Shown here: piece by piece, positions 1 to 7,711 of the stretch
Layout: every line of letters begins with the position of its first letter
How positions within the stretch are numbered: the first letter of the stretch is position 1
Assembly: GCA_964511555.1 (NCBI GenBank)
Contig: CAZEFR010000026.1
Coordinates: 1 to 33,095 of the forward strand
Direction of reading: 5' to 3'
DNA length: 33,095 nucleotides
From: CAIZGX01 sp964511555
Lineage (GTDB): Bacteria; Bacteroidota; Bacteroidia; Flavobacteriales_D; Sanyastnellaceae
The notes under the pieces: model-generated
Database searches by the model: none
Told to the model about the DNA's origin: nothing
Seen by the model: the letters and a program-made list of their open reading frames with translations, nothing else
Translations under genes and position numbers: made by a program

Positions 1-54
1 ACCGAAGGTTTGATCGCTTGCGATTGATTGCGAAGCAATTGATCACGGAGTGAT
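1..54. repeat. Tandem array of short hairpins with covarying stems
   Basis: Four successive mini-hairpins lie 13.5-15 nt apart: ACC-GAA-GGT (1-9, cut by the window edge), ATCGC-TT-GCGAT (13-24), ATTGC-GAA-GCAAT (27-39) and ATCAC-GGA-GTGAT (42-54). The units share a TTGAT-like frame, while the stem core changes on both arms together (CGC/GCG, TGC/GCA, CAC/GTG), so pairing is kept while sequence changes. Units 2 and 3 can also fold into one longer stem (22-31 with 35-44, two G-T pairs). The array probably continues to the left of the window. The + strand can also be read as the last codons of an open frame ending at TGA 51-53, so a coding origin is not excluded. Function unknown. Confidence 0.6.
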
Positions 55-107
55 TTATTTGTTTCCATCTGAAAAAAGTGTTATTTTTAACATCTAATTC
101 AGATGAA

Positions 108-716
108 ATGTATATCCAGTTCCGAAATCACTTTGCTAAGATGCCAATTCTTTCCTTGGGGGAAATTGCATTGGCGTTTCCAAAATTAGACAAAAGACGT
201 TTGAATGAATGGAGTAAAAAAGGGTACATTGAAAATGTAAAACGTGGTTTTTACCGGTTTACAGATCTTCCGAAACAGGAAGGAGTGAGGTTCTTTTCCG
301 CAAATAAAATTTATAACCCCTCATACATTTCATTGGAAAGTGCTTTGTCCTTCCATCAAATAATTCCAGAATCTGTCTTCACCGTTACTTCAGTTTCAAC
401 ATTGAATACAACAAAATTGAAAACGCCTTTGGGCACCTTCAATTACAATCACATAAAAGAAAATCTATACTTCGGATATGTATTGGTTGAGATAAATGGA
501 TTAACTGTTTCAATGGCTAGTTTGGAGAAGGCCTTGCTCGATTACCTGTACCTTCATTCCGAGATAAAATCTCTATCAGATTTTCAAGGTTTACGTTGGA
601 ATATTGAAGGTTTAAGAAAAATGAATATTAAAAAAATGGACGATTATTTATTTCTCTTCAACAACAAGTCATTATCGCAACGCTATTCACTTCTTAAAAA
701 ATACATGTATGATTGA
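108..716 (+). CDS. AbiEi-type antitoxin / winged-helix transcriptional regulator
   Basis: Predicted antitoxin of a type IV AbiE-like toxin-antitoxin pair. Members of the family carry an N-terminal winged helix that represses their own operon and a C-terminal antitoxin domain. Here a helix-turn-helix-like segment (LSLGEIALAF, KRRLNEWSKKGYIENVKRG) is followed by a basic RGFYRF wing and a C-terminal part containing MASLEKALLDYLY, typical of this group. The stop overlaps the toxin start by 8 nt (709-716), so the two are translationally coupled. An in-frame GTG at 78 would add 10 residues; I chose ATG 108 because the family-like sequence begins there, but the start is not settled. A weak -7-like TTTATTTG lies at 54-61, directly after the hairpin array. 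The family call is from residue pattern only. Confidence 0.72.
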   Translation: MYIQFRNHFAKMPILSLGEIALAFPKLDKRRLNEWSKKGYIENVKRGFYRFTDLPKQEGVRFFSANKIYNPSYISLESALSFHQIIPESVFTVTSVSTLNTTKLKTPLGTFNYNHIKENLYFGYVLVEINGLTVSMASLEKALLDYLYLHSEIKSLSDFQGLRWNIEGLRKMNIKKMDDYLFLFNNKSLSQRYSLLKKYMYD

Positions 717-1488
717 GCTAGTTGAAATTAAGCGATTCTATCCAGATGCGTTGCATTCATATGATCGATTTCTACTGAAAGAATATTTGCAATTTAAAAT
801 TCTTGAGATAGTCTTCTCCAGTAAATACGCAACTAAACTCGTTTTTATTGGAGGAACTTGTCTGCGAATTGTTCATCAAAATCAACGGTTTTCAGAAGAC
901 ATTGATTTTGACAACTTCAATTTAACGTCTGATGAATTTTTAGATTTAGGACTTTTGATTCAAGCGCAACTCGAACTTAATGGATACGAGGTGGAGATCA
1001 AACACGTCATCGAAGGTGCTTTCCATTGTAATATCCGATTACCGAAACTACTTATGCAATCCGGACTTTCAGGTTATGCCGAAGAAAAAATTCTGATTCA
1101 ATTAGATACAGAAGCGCAAGGATATGAATTCATTCCAGAACAATACTTCTTGAATAAATTCGATGTGTTCTCAACGATTATTATTGCACCATTGCCTTTG
1201 TTGCTTGCTCAGAAATTTTACGCAATACTCAATCGAAGAAGGAATAAAGGAAGAGATTTTTTCGATGTTGTTTTCTTGTTGAGTTTCAATGTCATTCCAG
1301 ATTACACCTTTTTGAATTTGAAAACAGGCATTTCAGATTCTGCACAATTGAAGAAAAGAATTATCGAACATTGTCAAGCTCTCGACATGCAAGCCATGGC
1401 AAAAGATGTCGAGCCCTTTTTATTTCAATCTTCCGACACGAAGAAGGTTATTTACTTTGAAAAATTCATTGATCAACAAGCTCTTTGA
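709..1488 (+). CDS. AbiEii/AbiGii-type nucleotidyltransferase toxin
   Basis: 259 aa, predicted toxin partner of the preceding gene. AbiEii proteins are DNA-polymerase-beta-like nucleotidyltransferases; characterised relatives modify tRNA or bind GTP and stop growth, for example during phage infection. Visible signatures are the nucleotide-binding GGTCLR (48-53), the metal-binding acidic pair in SEDIDFD (D64, D66) and the KFYAI...R...KGRDFFD block (169-186), which matches the conserved K-A-R-RD-D motif. All catalytic residues I would expect are present, so the gene looks intact. It starts inside the antitoxin gene and ends shortly before a bidirectional terminator. Its exact target cannot be told from sequence. 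Confidence 0.82.
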   Translation: MIELVEIKRFYPDALHSYDRFLLKEYLQFKILEIVFSSKYATKLVFIGGTCLRIVHQNQRFSEDIDFDNFNLTSDEFLDLGLLIQAQLELNGYEVEIKHVIEGAFHCNIRLPKLLMQSGLSGYAEEKILIQLDTEAQGYEFIPEQYFLNKFDVFSTIIIAPLPLLLAQKFYAILNRRRNKGRDFFDVVFLLSFNVIPDYTFLNLKTGISDSAQLKKRIIEHCQALDMQAMAKDVEPFLFQSSDTKKVIYFEKFIDQQAL

Positions 1489-1500
1489 AACCAAACAATA

Positions 1501-1533
1501 AAAAAAGCCTCTTGAATCTCAAGAGGCTTTTTC
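1501..1533. terminator. Bidirectional rho-independent terminator
   Basis: A-rich flank, then a 9-bp stem GCCTCTTGA / TCAAGAGGC (1507-1515 with 1519-1527) with a 3-nt loop, then five T. Because of the A and T flanks it can work on both strands, ending the AbiE operon and the tRNA-Asp transcript that converge here. Confidence 0.85.
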
Positions 1534-1541
1534 TTTGTTAG

Positions 1542-1615
1542 CGGTCGGGACGGGACTCGAACCCGCGACCCCGTGCGTGACAGGCACGTATTCTAACCAA
1601 CTGAACTACCCGACC
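1542..1615 (-). tRNA. tRNA-Asp (anticodon GUC)
   Basis: Read on the minus strand, the 74-nt gene has a 7-bp acceptor stem (GGTCGGG/CCCGACC), D-arm GTTCAGTTGGTTAGAAT, anticodon arm CGTGC-CTGTCAC-GCACG with GTC at positions 34-36, T-arm with GGTTCGAGTCC, and G as discriminator base, the identity base expected for Asp. The CCA end is not encoded. A near-perfect promoter lies just upstream (1633-1663). The AbiE pair lies on the 3' side of the tRNA, the side where integrative elements usually insert, but no attachment repeat is visible inside the window. Confidence 0.96.
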
Positions 1616-1632
1616 GTTGCCGTAAAGCTGTG

Positions 1633-1663
1633 CAAAAGTAATCTCAATTTTCAATTACACAAA
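1633..1663 (-). promoter_or_regulatory. Promoter of tRNA-Asp
   Basis: Minus strand: TTTG (1660-1663), 19-nt spacer, then TACTTTTG (1633-1640), an exact match to the Bacteroidota primary sigma consensus (TTTG, about 19 nt, TAnnTTTG). The predicted start is about 10 nt before the mature tRNA 5' end at 1615. Confidence 0.8.
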
Positions 1664-1679
1664 TTTTTCAGATGATTTT

Positions 1680-1718
1680 TTCGTCTTTTACGACGAATTA
1701 TTATGCTCGAGTATACTC
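1680..1718. promoter_or_regulatory. Inverted repeats upstream of the membrane-protein gene
   Basis: The 225-nt gap 1616-1840 holds the tRNA promoter, a 6-bp hairpin TTCGTC-N6-GACGAA (1680-1697) and a perfect 10-bp palindrome GAGTATACTC (1709-1718). They could be operator sites for the gene at 1841, or chance. A weak -7-like TATCTTGG lies at 1807-1814, 26 nt before its start, without a well-spaced TTG. I see no small gene here. Confidence 0.25.
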
Positions 1719-1840
1719 ACAATAGAATTGAGCTATTAAAACGTTTAAGTACTGTTCTTCTACATACTTTTTAAACAGATTGACTTCATTCTTTCATTTT
1801 TTTATTTATCTTGGCTCAACCTTAACTAAAACCAAACTTT

Positions 1841-4057
1841 ATGCAATTCAATTTAATTTTAGGCCTTCTCGGCCTCTACGCCATTAGTAGACTCTATTCC
1901 AGTGTCACTGGAAAAACTCCAAGTAGTCGATTTAATCTTTCAGAACTCAAAGAAGCCTTTCAAAAAAACAGCGGAGTGTGGTGGTTTATGGTTCCTATCT
2001 CTGGTATCCTTATTCTCTTTTTTGAAGCTGTAGTTTCAGTTTTATGGTTCCTTGGAGAGATTCTTCATCTGGGAACTGCTTTAATCAAACTCATTATTAC
2101 CGTTGTAAAATGGATTTATAGTGAAGTGGTAATAGCCGGATTCTATTTCTTGTGGAAATTGATATGGCACTATCTCATCTGTATTCCTTGGGGTTGGTTC
2201 CGCGAAGCCTTCAGACTTTTAGGAGATGCCTCGAAATGGTCGAGCTACAAAATAGCTACAATTGGCATTTTCGCGAGTTTGATTATTGCCTTTTTAGGTC
2301 GCTACATCAATTCGTTCATGGGAGATGAGCACATGACTATTCAAGGGTTCATTCAACAAGCAACAACGCTATTATCCATTATTCCAATTGGAATGGCGGC
2401 AAGCATGATTGCCTTTAATCGTAAGAATGGAAACGCCTCTTGGAAAGCTCAAGGAATGAATTATGCAAAAATTGCCGCGTTCATTCTTGTCCCAATGATC
2501 GCTTTGGTTGGAATTGAATACCTTCTAATTAACGCAGGCTCACGCACTTCATTTCAATTTTCACTCTCAACGTTACTAGCAGGAGGAAGTCTTTTTGCAT
2601 CTTTTCTTATCCTGATCAATTCCATTCTCATCATTTTTGTAATTAGTGCTTTGCCATCTTTTGCAAATGCTTATTCAGGTGATTTGAAAGGTGTATACCG
2701 CGCTTTCTTTTCCCATTTGTATAGCGGATGGGTTTCATACCTATTGGCTATCCCCGCAATAATAATTCCTGCCTTTATCTTATCAATCATCCCAGGTTTA
2801 GTAACTCAAGGTATGACTTACTTTACTCAAAAAGCTACCGACTATGTATACGAGCAGCGTATTGCAGGCATTACGGAGGAAGCAAAAGAAAGTATGGTGC
2901 CTTATGCCGATTGGTGCAACGTAGATTCAATTTCAAATGATTCTTTAAACAAGCTTATGGAGGCAGACATGCGAATGCTCTCTGTTCGTGTTGCTTTGAA
3001 TGGAGTTGCTCGCGGTCAAGCTTACCTAGATTCATCTTACTCTGCTTTCGCAAATAGAAACGGTGCTGTAACTGTTGGTTTGTTAGCATACATGTACAAC
3101 AGCTATTCAGATATGGTAAGTGAGAATTTGAAGGCTAAACCAATGAATACGGAAGCAGATAGCGATTCTTCTTTCGCCCTTCTTGCAAAAGAATACAAGG
3201 GCGAAATTGCCGAAATGGATTCTAATGTAGTTAGAAACAACAGAAGCGCTGCATATTGGCAAACAGAGAAAGATGCGGTTTGTGCAGTTCAAGCTCCAAT
3301 AGTCGAAGCCCCAGTGGCTCCTATTGTTCAAGAACCAATGGTTATTGAAGAACCTGCTCCTGCAGTAGATATTCCTGTTGATTTGTGTGACGCTGAGCGT
3401 CAACGCATCGATGGAATTATTGCCGAAATTCAAGCTGATAACGGTAAGATTGCTCAAATGAAAGCCCGCAAAGAATCGGTTATTGCTCATTTGAATAAAA
3501 TGCAGGAAGATGCCAACGGTATGGTTGGAAACGAAAATCTGGCTAAGCACCTTGGTTACTTCTTCATGAGTATTTGGATGTGCGCCTTAGCCGCAATTGC
3601 AATGGGATATGTGCTTAGCATTTATTCACATTTAAATAGCGTTGTTTACGATTCAGTGGATCATTCAGATTGGTTGATCACCACTCAAATCCGTGATGCT
3701 CATGCTGCAAACAAGAATCAACCTCTACTTGGTTTGTTGCTAACGTTTGTGACTTCATTGATGTTATTCGGATATGTATCGCAAATGGATTTAACTGCTC
3801 CTAAAGCAATTTGGGAAAAGGCTAAAACAACATCAATCGAAATGTTTAATCAACTTCCTGGAATGACTGCTTCAGCTCCAGCGCCAAGTGCTCATGCCAA
3901 CGATGTAACTGAAGAGATAAAGGCAGATGAGCAGCAGGTTGAAGAGTCTGTTTCGGTAGAACCAGCGCCAATAGATTCAATGAGCCTATATGCGCCTTCG
4001 CAAGAATATCCTGATATCTATCCAGATTACTCAGGCGAATTTGATAATTACGAATAA
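1841..4057 (+). CDS. Large multipass membrane protein of unknown function
   Basis: 738 aa; I do not recognise a family. A tryptophan- and aromatic-rich N-terminus carries several membrane segments (about 48-75, 78-112, 137-154, 174-192, 208-230, 244-275, 295-322). A soluble region (about 325-565) follows, with a Pro/Val/Glu-rich linker (about 483-515) and a short charged helical, possibly coiled-coil, stretch after CDAERQR (516-558). Two more membrane segments lie at about 572-595 and 628-648, and the acidic, Pro/Tyr-rich tail looks disordered. The gene stands alone between the tRNA region and a strong terminator. No catalytic motif is visible. ATG 1841 is followed at once by a hydrophobic segment, which fits a true start. 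The layout could suit an envelope scaffold or transport component, but that is not supported by any motif. Confidence 0.85.
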   Translation: MQFNLILGLLGLYAISRLYSSVTGKTPSSRFNLSELKEAFQKNSGVWWFMVPISGILILFFEAVVSVLWFLGEILHLGTALIKLIITVVKWIYSEVVIAGFYFLWKLIWHYLICIPWGWFREAFRLLGDASKWSSYKIATIGIFASLIIAFLGRYINSFMGDEHMTIQGFIQQATTLLSIIPIGMAASMIAFNRKNGNASWKAQGMNYAKIAAFILVPMIALVGIEYLLINAGSRTSFQFSLSTLLAGGSLFASFLILINSILIIFVISALPSFANAYSGDLKGVYRAFFSHLYSGWVSYLLAIPAIIIPAFILSIIPGLVTQGMTYFTQKATDYVYEQRIAGITEEAKESMVPYADWCNVDSISNDSLNKLMEADMRMLSVRVALNGVARGQAYLDSSYSAFANRNGAVTVGLLAYMYNSYSDMVSENLKAKPMNTEADSDSSFALLAKEYKGEIAEMDSNVVRNNRSAAYWQTEKDAVCAVQAPIVEAPVAPIVQEPMVIEEPAPAVDIPVDLCDAERQRIDGIIAEIQADNGKIAQMKARKESVIAHLNKMQEDANGMVGNENLAKHLGYFFMSIWMCALAAIAMGYVLSIYSHLNSVVYDSVDHSDWLITTQIRDAHAANKNQPLLGLLLTFVTSLMLFGYVSQMDLTAPKAIWEKAKTTSIEMFNQLPGMTASAPAPSAHANDVTEEIKADEQQVEESVSVEPAPIDSMSLYAPSQEYPDIYPDYSGEFDNYE

Positions 4058-4077
4058 TTATTTTTTGAATTCAAGGA

Positions 4078-4101
4078 AAGAGCCGCACACGCGGCTCTTT
4101 T
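4078..4101 (+). terminator. Rho-independent terminator after the membrane-protein gene
   Basis: Stem AAGAGCCGC (4078-4086) / GCGGCTCTT (4091-4099), loop ACAC, followed by a T-run. It lies directly after the stop at 4057 and only a few bases before the -7 box of the next gene. Confidence 0.85.
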
Positions 4102-4104
4102 TCG

Positions 4105-4112
4105 TTTCTTTG
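4105..4112 (+). promoter_or_regulatory. Putative -7 box of the radical SAM gene (leaderless)
   Basis: TTTCTTTG matches TAnnTTTG at 7 of 8 consensus positions and ends 5 nt before the GTG start. The same octamer stands before folD (30816-30823). If used, transcription would begin at or next to the start codon. Confidence 0.45.
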
Positions 4113-4117
4113 CACTC

Positions 4118-6301
4118 GTGTCGAAACCCTTACTCATAATCCCGCCTTTAACACAGCTGAATACGCCGTATCCGGCTACCGCTTATTTAACCGGATTCTT
4201 GAAACAGCAAGGTTTTGATTCAAGACAAAAAGACTTGGGATTAGACATGGTGCTGGAAGTGTTTTCCAGAAAGGGATTCGAACAATTATTCGATGCCATT
4301 GAATCTTCTAACTTCAACTTAACCCACCAACTCGATGCGTTAGTGAAAAATCGCAAGGCCTACGAGAACACCGTAGATGCCGTGATTTCCTTCCTTCAAA
4401 ATAAAAATTATACACTCGGATACCGTATTGCAGCGGGATCTTATTTGCCCGAAGGTTCTCGATTTCAACAAATAAAAGACCTCGAATGGTTCTTCGGAAA
4501 CATTGGGGTGCAGGACAAAGCGCGATACAAGTGCACCATGTACTTGGAAGACATCTCAGATCTCATTCAAGCAACCGTGGGTCCGCATTTTGGTTTTTCG
4601 AAATACGCAGAACGAATCTCTAGAACCGCCGTTTCCTTCACTCCAATTCTTGAAGAATTGAACAAACCTAATAATTATCTCGACGATATTTTGGTGGAAA
4701 GGGTGAAGGCCTATTTTGAGGAAGAGATTCCTTCGGTAGTCGGATTCACTGTTCCTTTTGGTGGAAATTTATACGGCGCTTTCAAAGCGGGACAATGGAT
4801 TAAGACCCATTATCCGGAAGTGAAAATCGCGATGGGAGGAGGGTATCCGAATACTGAATTGCGCGAACTGTCCGATCCGCGCGTTTTCGACTTTGTCGAT
4901 TACATTACCCTCGACGATGGGGAAGGCCCATTCCTGGCGCTATTGAAGCATCTTGAAGATGCAGAAGTTCATTCAGAACTGAAAAGAACGTTCCGTAGAA
5001 ATGCAAACAGCGAAGTAGAATTCATAGACAACAAAGTGGGAGGGGATTTTCTTCACGCTCAAAAACCAGCACCGAGTTATACGGGTCTTCGTTTCAACGA
5101 ATATCTTTCAGTCATTGATATGCCCAACCCCATGCACCGCTTGTGGAACGACGGGCGTTGGAACAAGATGACAGTGGCACACGGATGCTATTGGAAGAAA
5201 TGCAGCTTCTGCGACATTACCCTCGATTACATTGGAAGATACGATCAGGCGAGCGCAACGCATTTGGTAGATCAGATGGAAGCGCTCATTGCGGAAACCG
5301 GTGAAACCGGATTTCACTTCGTAGATGAAGCCGCGCCTCCAGCAGCACTGCGCGATCTAGCCATTGAAATTCTTCGTAGAGGCTTGCAAGTCTCTTGGTG
5401 GACCAACATTCGTTTTGAAAAAACATTCTCTCCCGATCTCTGTAAAATTCTAGCAGCCTCCGGATGCATTGCCGTTACTGGCGGTTTAGAAGTTGCGAGT
5501 CCAAGAATTTTAGAGTTGATCGACAAAGGAATTTCCATAGATCAAGTAGCTAAGGTCTGCAAAGGTTTCCGCGACGCGGGAATTTTAGTCCATGCCTACT
5601 TAATGTTCGGTTTCCCTACGCAAACCGAACAAGAAACCATCGACTCGCTGGAAGTGGTGCGACAATTATTCGAAAACCAATTGCTGCATTCGGGACATTG
5701 GCACCAGTTCGCCATGACCGTTCACAGCCCCGTTGGAAAAGATCCCGAGAAATACGGAGTCATTCGAACTGGTCCTGTTTTCGAAGGTTTCGCGAACAAC
5801 GACTTGTTCCATGAAGACCCGAAAGGAGCCAATCACGAGCAATATTCAGACGGATTGAAAAAGGCCTTGTACAACTACATGCACGGCATTGGCTTCGAAT
5901 TTCCGTTGAAGAAATTCTTCAAATTTCCAATCGTCAATCCATTGGTTCCAAGAACCATGATTGAAAAGGCCGTGAAGAAACTTCCGGAAGATGAAGTAGA
6001 ATTGAAAGGCATGGTGCTCTTCCTTCATCAAACTTCATTGAAGCCTCTGAAGAAAAACGGTCCGAACAAAGAAGTGCTCTTCGTGCATAAATCGGGATAC
6101 CAGAAAATAGATTTACCTTCAGCAGTAGCCGATTTCCTCATAGAAAATGAATCGAAGTTGAATCTGTTTCAATCAGAAACAATCCGATATCAAGATGCAT
6201 TGGCAACCATTTCCAACCAACTCAAATGCACCCCTTCAGAGGTAGTGAAATTCAGTTGGTGGAAACAAATGCGCGAATACGTTTGGATGGTTCGTGTTTA
6301 A
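4118..6301 (+). CDS. B12-binding-domain-like radical SAM protein
   Basis: 727 aa. The N-terminal part (to about residue 290) resembles the Rossmann-like cobalamin-binding domain of BchE-type enzymes (TPYPATAYLTGFL, VVGFTVPFGG, IAMGGGYPN, TLDDGEGP), but I see no DxHxxG motif, so cobalamin, if bound, may lack a lower His ligand. The radical SAM core begins at HGCYWKKCSFCD, with cysteines C357, C362 and C365 to hold a 4Fe-4S cluster; the spacing is CX4CX2C rather than CX3CX2C. FVDEAAPP, a GGLEVAS segment and AYLMFGFPTQTEQE follow as usual radical SAM strands. Substrate unknown. The GTG start at 4118 is backed by the close -7 box and by the conserved-looking N-terminus. Its stop overlaps that of the helicase on the other strand by 4 bp. 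Confidence 0.85.
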   Translation: MSKPLLIIPPLTQLNTPYPATAYLTGFLKQQGFDSRQKDLGLDMVLEVFSRKGFEQLFDAIESSNFNLTHQLDALVKNRKAYENTVDAVISFLQNKNYTLGYRIAAGSYLPEGSRFQQIKDLEWFFGNIGVQDKARYKCTMYLEDISDLIQATVGPHFGFSKYAERISRTAVSFTPILEELNKPNNYLDDILVERVKAYFEEEIPSVVGFTVPFGGNLYGAFKAGQWIKTHYPEVKIAMGGGYPNTELRELSDPRVFDFVDYITLDDGEGPFLALLKHLEDAEVHSELKRTFRRNANSEVEFIDNKVGGDFLHAQKPAPSYTGLRFNEYLSVIDMPNPMHRLWNDGRWNKMTVAHGCYWKKCSFCDITLDYIGRYDQASATHLVDQMEALIAETGETGFHFVDEAAPPAALRDLAIEILRRGLQVSWWTNIRFEKTFSPDLCKILAASGCIAVTGGLEVASPRILELIDKGISIDQVAKVCKGFRDAGILVHAYLMFGFPTQTEQETIDSLEVVRQLFENQLLHSGHWHQFAMTVHSPVGKDPEKYGVIRTGPVFEGFANNDLFHEDPKGANHEQYSDGLKKALYNYMHGIGFEFPLKKFFKFPIVNPLVPRTMIEKAVKKLPEDEVELKGMVLFLHQTSLKPLKKNGPNKEVLFVHKSGYQKIDLPSAVADFLIENESKLNLFQSETIRYQDALATISNQLKCTPSEVVKFSWWKQMREYVWMVRV

Positions 6302-7632
6302 GACGGTCTTCTTTTTGAATCAGCATTTCCTGAAAAACGTGGTTTAAATCCACCGCCGCTTTTCGGTCTGTTTCCGCCACCACCGTTTCCACTGCCGCTA
6401 CCAGAGCCACTTCCTCGATGGGTCTTTCCACCACCTGATCTTGAAAATGGTTTCTTGCCTTGTGGTTTTTGTGCAACACCCGGAGCAGGTTTATTCTCAG
6501 CTGGGAACGGATGCTCACTCACAACTGGAATTTCCAATCCGATTAACTTTTGAATGTCGCGCAAATAAGCACGCTCTTCAATATCACAGAATGAAATGGC
6601 TTGTCCAGATGCACCTGCGCGACCTGTTCTTCCAATACGGTGAACATAGGTTTCAGGGATGTTCGGAATTTCGAAGTTCACCACGAATGCTAACTCATCA
6701 ATGTCAATACCGCGCGCAGCAATGTCCGTTGCAACAAGCACGCGCGTGCTTCCGCCTTTGAAATTGCTCAATGCACGCTGACGGTGATTCTGAGATTTGT
6801 TACCGTGAATGGCTTCAGCCTTAATGTTTAACTTTTGTAAAAGTTTAACCACCTTGTCTGCGCCGTGCTTGGTGCGTGTGAACACCAAAGCAGATTTGAT
6901 CGTTTTGTCTTGAAGGACATGCACCAACAAATCGTTTTTCTTTGCTTGATCTACAAAGTAAATGCCTTGAGATATTTTTTCAGCAGTGGAAGAAACCGGA
7001 GTCACTTCAACTTTTTTCGGAGTCGTTAAAATAGAATTCGCCAATTCAAGAATCGTCTTTGGCATGGTAGCCGAGAAGAACAAAGATTGTCTTCTTTCAG
7101 GAATTAATTTAATAATGCGCTTCACGTCGTTTACGAATCCCATGTCTAACATGCGATCCGCTTCATCCAAGACGAACATTTGAATGTGGCTCAAATTAAC
7201 ATGACGTTGTTGCACCAAGTCTAACAAACGTCCTGGTGTACAGATAAGAATATCTATTCCAGCTTTCAACGCATTGACTTGCGAGAATTGATTCACACCA
7301 CCGAAAATAACGGTGTGACGAAGATTCAAGTTTCTACCGTAGCTCGCGAAGCTTTCACCAATTTGAATGGCGAGTTCGCGGGTTGGAGTAACAATTAACG
7401 AACGAATAGCACGTTTGCTTCCAGTGTGTCCTGGATTCTGAGTAAGTAATTGTAAAATTGGAATGGCGAAAGCCGCTGTTTTTCCTGTTCCTGTTTGCGC
7501 GCATCCGAGCAAATCATTTCCTTCCAACAAAATTGGAATGGCTTGTTCTTGAATAGGAGTGGGGGTAGTGTAACCTTCTTTTTTTAGAGCGCTAAGGATA
7601 GGCTCAATTAAGTTTAAATTTTCAAATGACAT
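6298..7632 (-). CDS. DEAD-box ATP-dependent RNA helicase, RhlE type
   Basis: 444 aa. All helicase motifs are present: Q motif (TPTPIQEQAIP), motif I AQTGTGKT (45-52), Ia PTRELA, Ib TPGR, II DEAD (156-159), III SAT (187-189), V ATDIAARGIDI and VI HRIGRTGRAG. A basic, Gly/Ser-rich tail with a GSGSGSGS tract and KPRFSG follows, typical of RhlE-like enzymes that unwind RNA during ribosome assembly and RNA decay. The open frame extends to 7704, but I place the start at ATG 7632 (MSFENLNLIEP), where homology to the Q-motif region begins; the extra 24 residues overlap the promoter. A TACCTTTG box at 7702-7709 implies a leader of about 65 nt. Its 3' end meets the radical SAM gene. Confidence 0.93.
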   Translation of the reverse strand: MSFENLNLIEPILSALKKEGYTTPTPIQEQAIPILLEGNDLLGCAQTGTGKTAAFAIPILQLLTQNPGHTGSKRAIRSLIVTPTRELAIQIGESFASYGRNLNLRHTVIFGGVNQFSQVNALKAGIDILICTPGRLLDLVQQRHVNLSHIQMFVLDEADRMLDMGFVNDVKRIIKLIPERRQSLFFSATMPKTILELANSILTTPKKVEVTPVSSTAEKISQGIYFVDQAKKNDLLVHVLQDKTIKSALVFTRTKHGADKVVKLLQKLNIKAEAIHGNKSQNHRQRALSNFKGGSTRVLVATDIAARGIDIDELAFVVNFEIPNIPETYVHRIGRTGRAGASGQAISFCDIEERAYLRDIQKLIGLEIPVVSEHPFPAENKPAPGVAQKPQGKKPFSRSGGGKTHRGSGSGSGSGNGGGGNRPKSGGGFKPRFSGNADSKRRPS

Positions 7633-7701
7633 AAAATACGTGGTCGCCAAATTCCCAATCGTATTTCTAAGTTGAACTGCCAACGGAACTTGTTGCGGGT
7701 G

Positions 7702-7709
7702 CAAAGGTA
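7702..7709 (-). promoter_or_regulatory. -7 box of the RNA helicase gene
   Basis: TACCTTTG on the minus strand is an exact TAnnTTTG match just after the stop of the upstream O-methyltransferase gene (7712). It suggests the helicase has its own promoter and a leader of about 65 nt. No good TTG is seen at the expected -33 distance. Confidence 0.5.
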
Positions 7710-7711
7710 GT

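Noticed and set aside
108..1615. Claim of an integrated mobile island at tRNA-Asp
   Set aside because: No integrase and no second copy of the tRNA 3' end are visible; the left side is outside the window.
1743..1775. GTTTAA-GTA / TAC-TTTAAAC inverted repeat
   Set aside because: It needs a 3-nt bulge in AT-rich DNA and could easily be chance.
6340..6420. Low-complexity repeat as a separate element
   Set aside because: It codes the GSGS/GGGG tail of the helicase, common in RhlE-type proteins.
6252..6761. Open frames on both strands across the helicase 3' end
   Set aside because: They are shadows of the Gly-rich tail and motif region of the helicase; composition follows the real gene and no family pattern appears.
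7633..7704. 24-residue N-terminal extension of the helicase
   Set aside because: It covers the -7 box and the leader, and the family-like sequence begins at ATG 7632.
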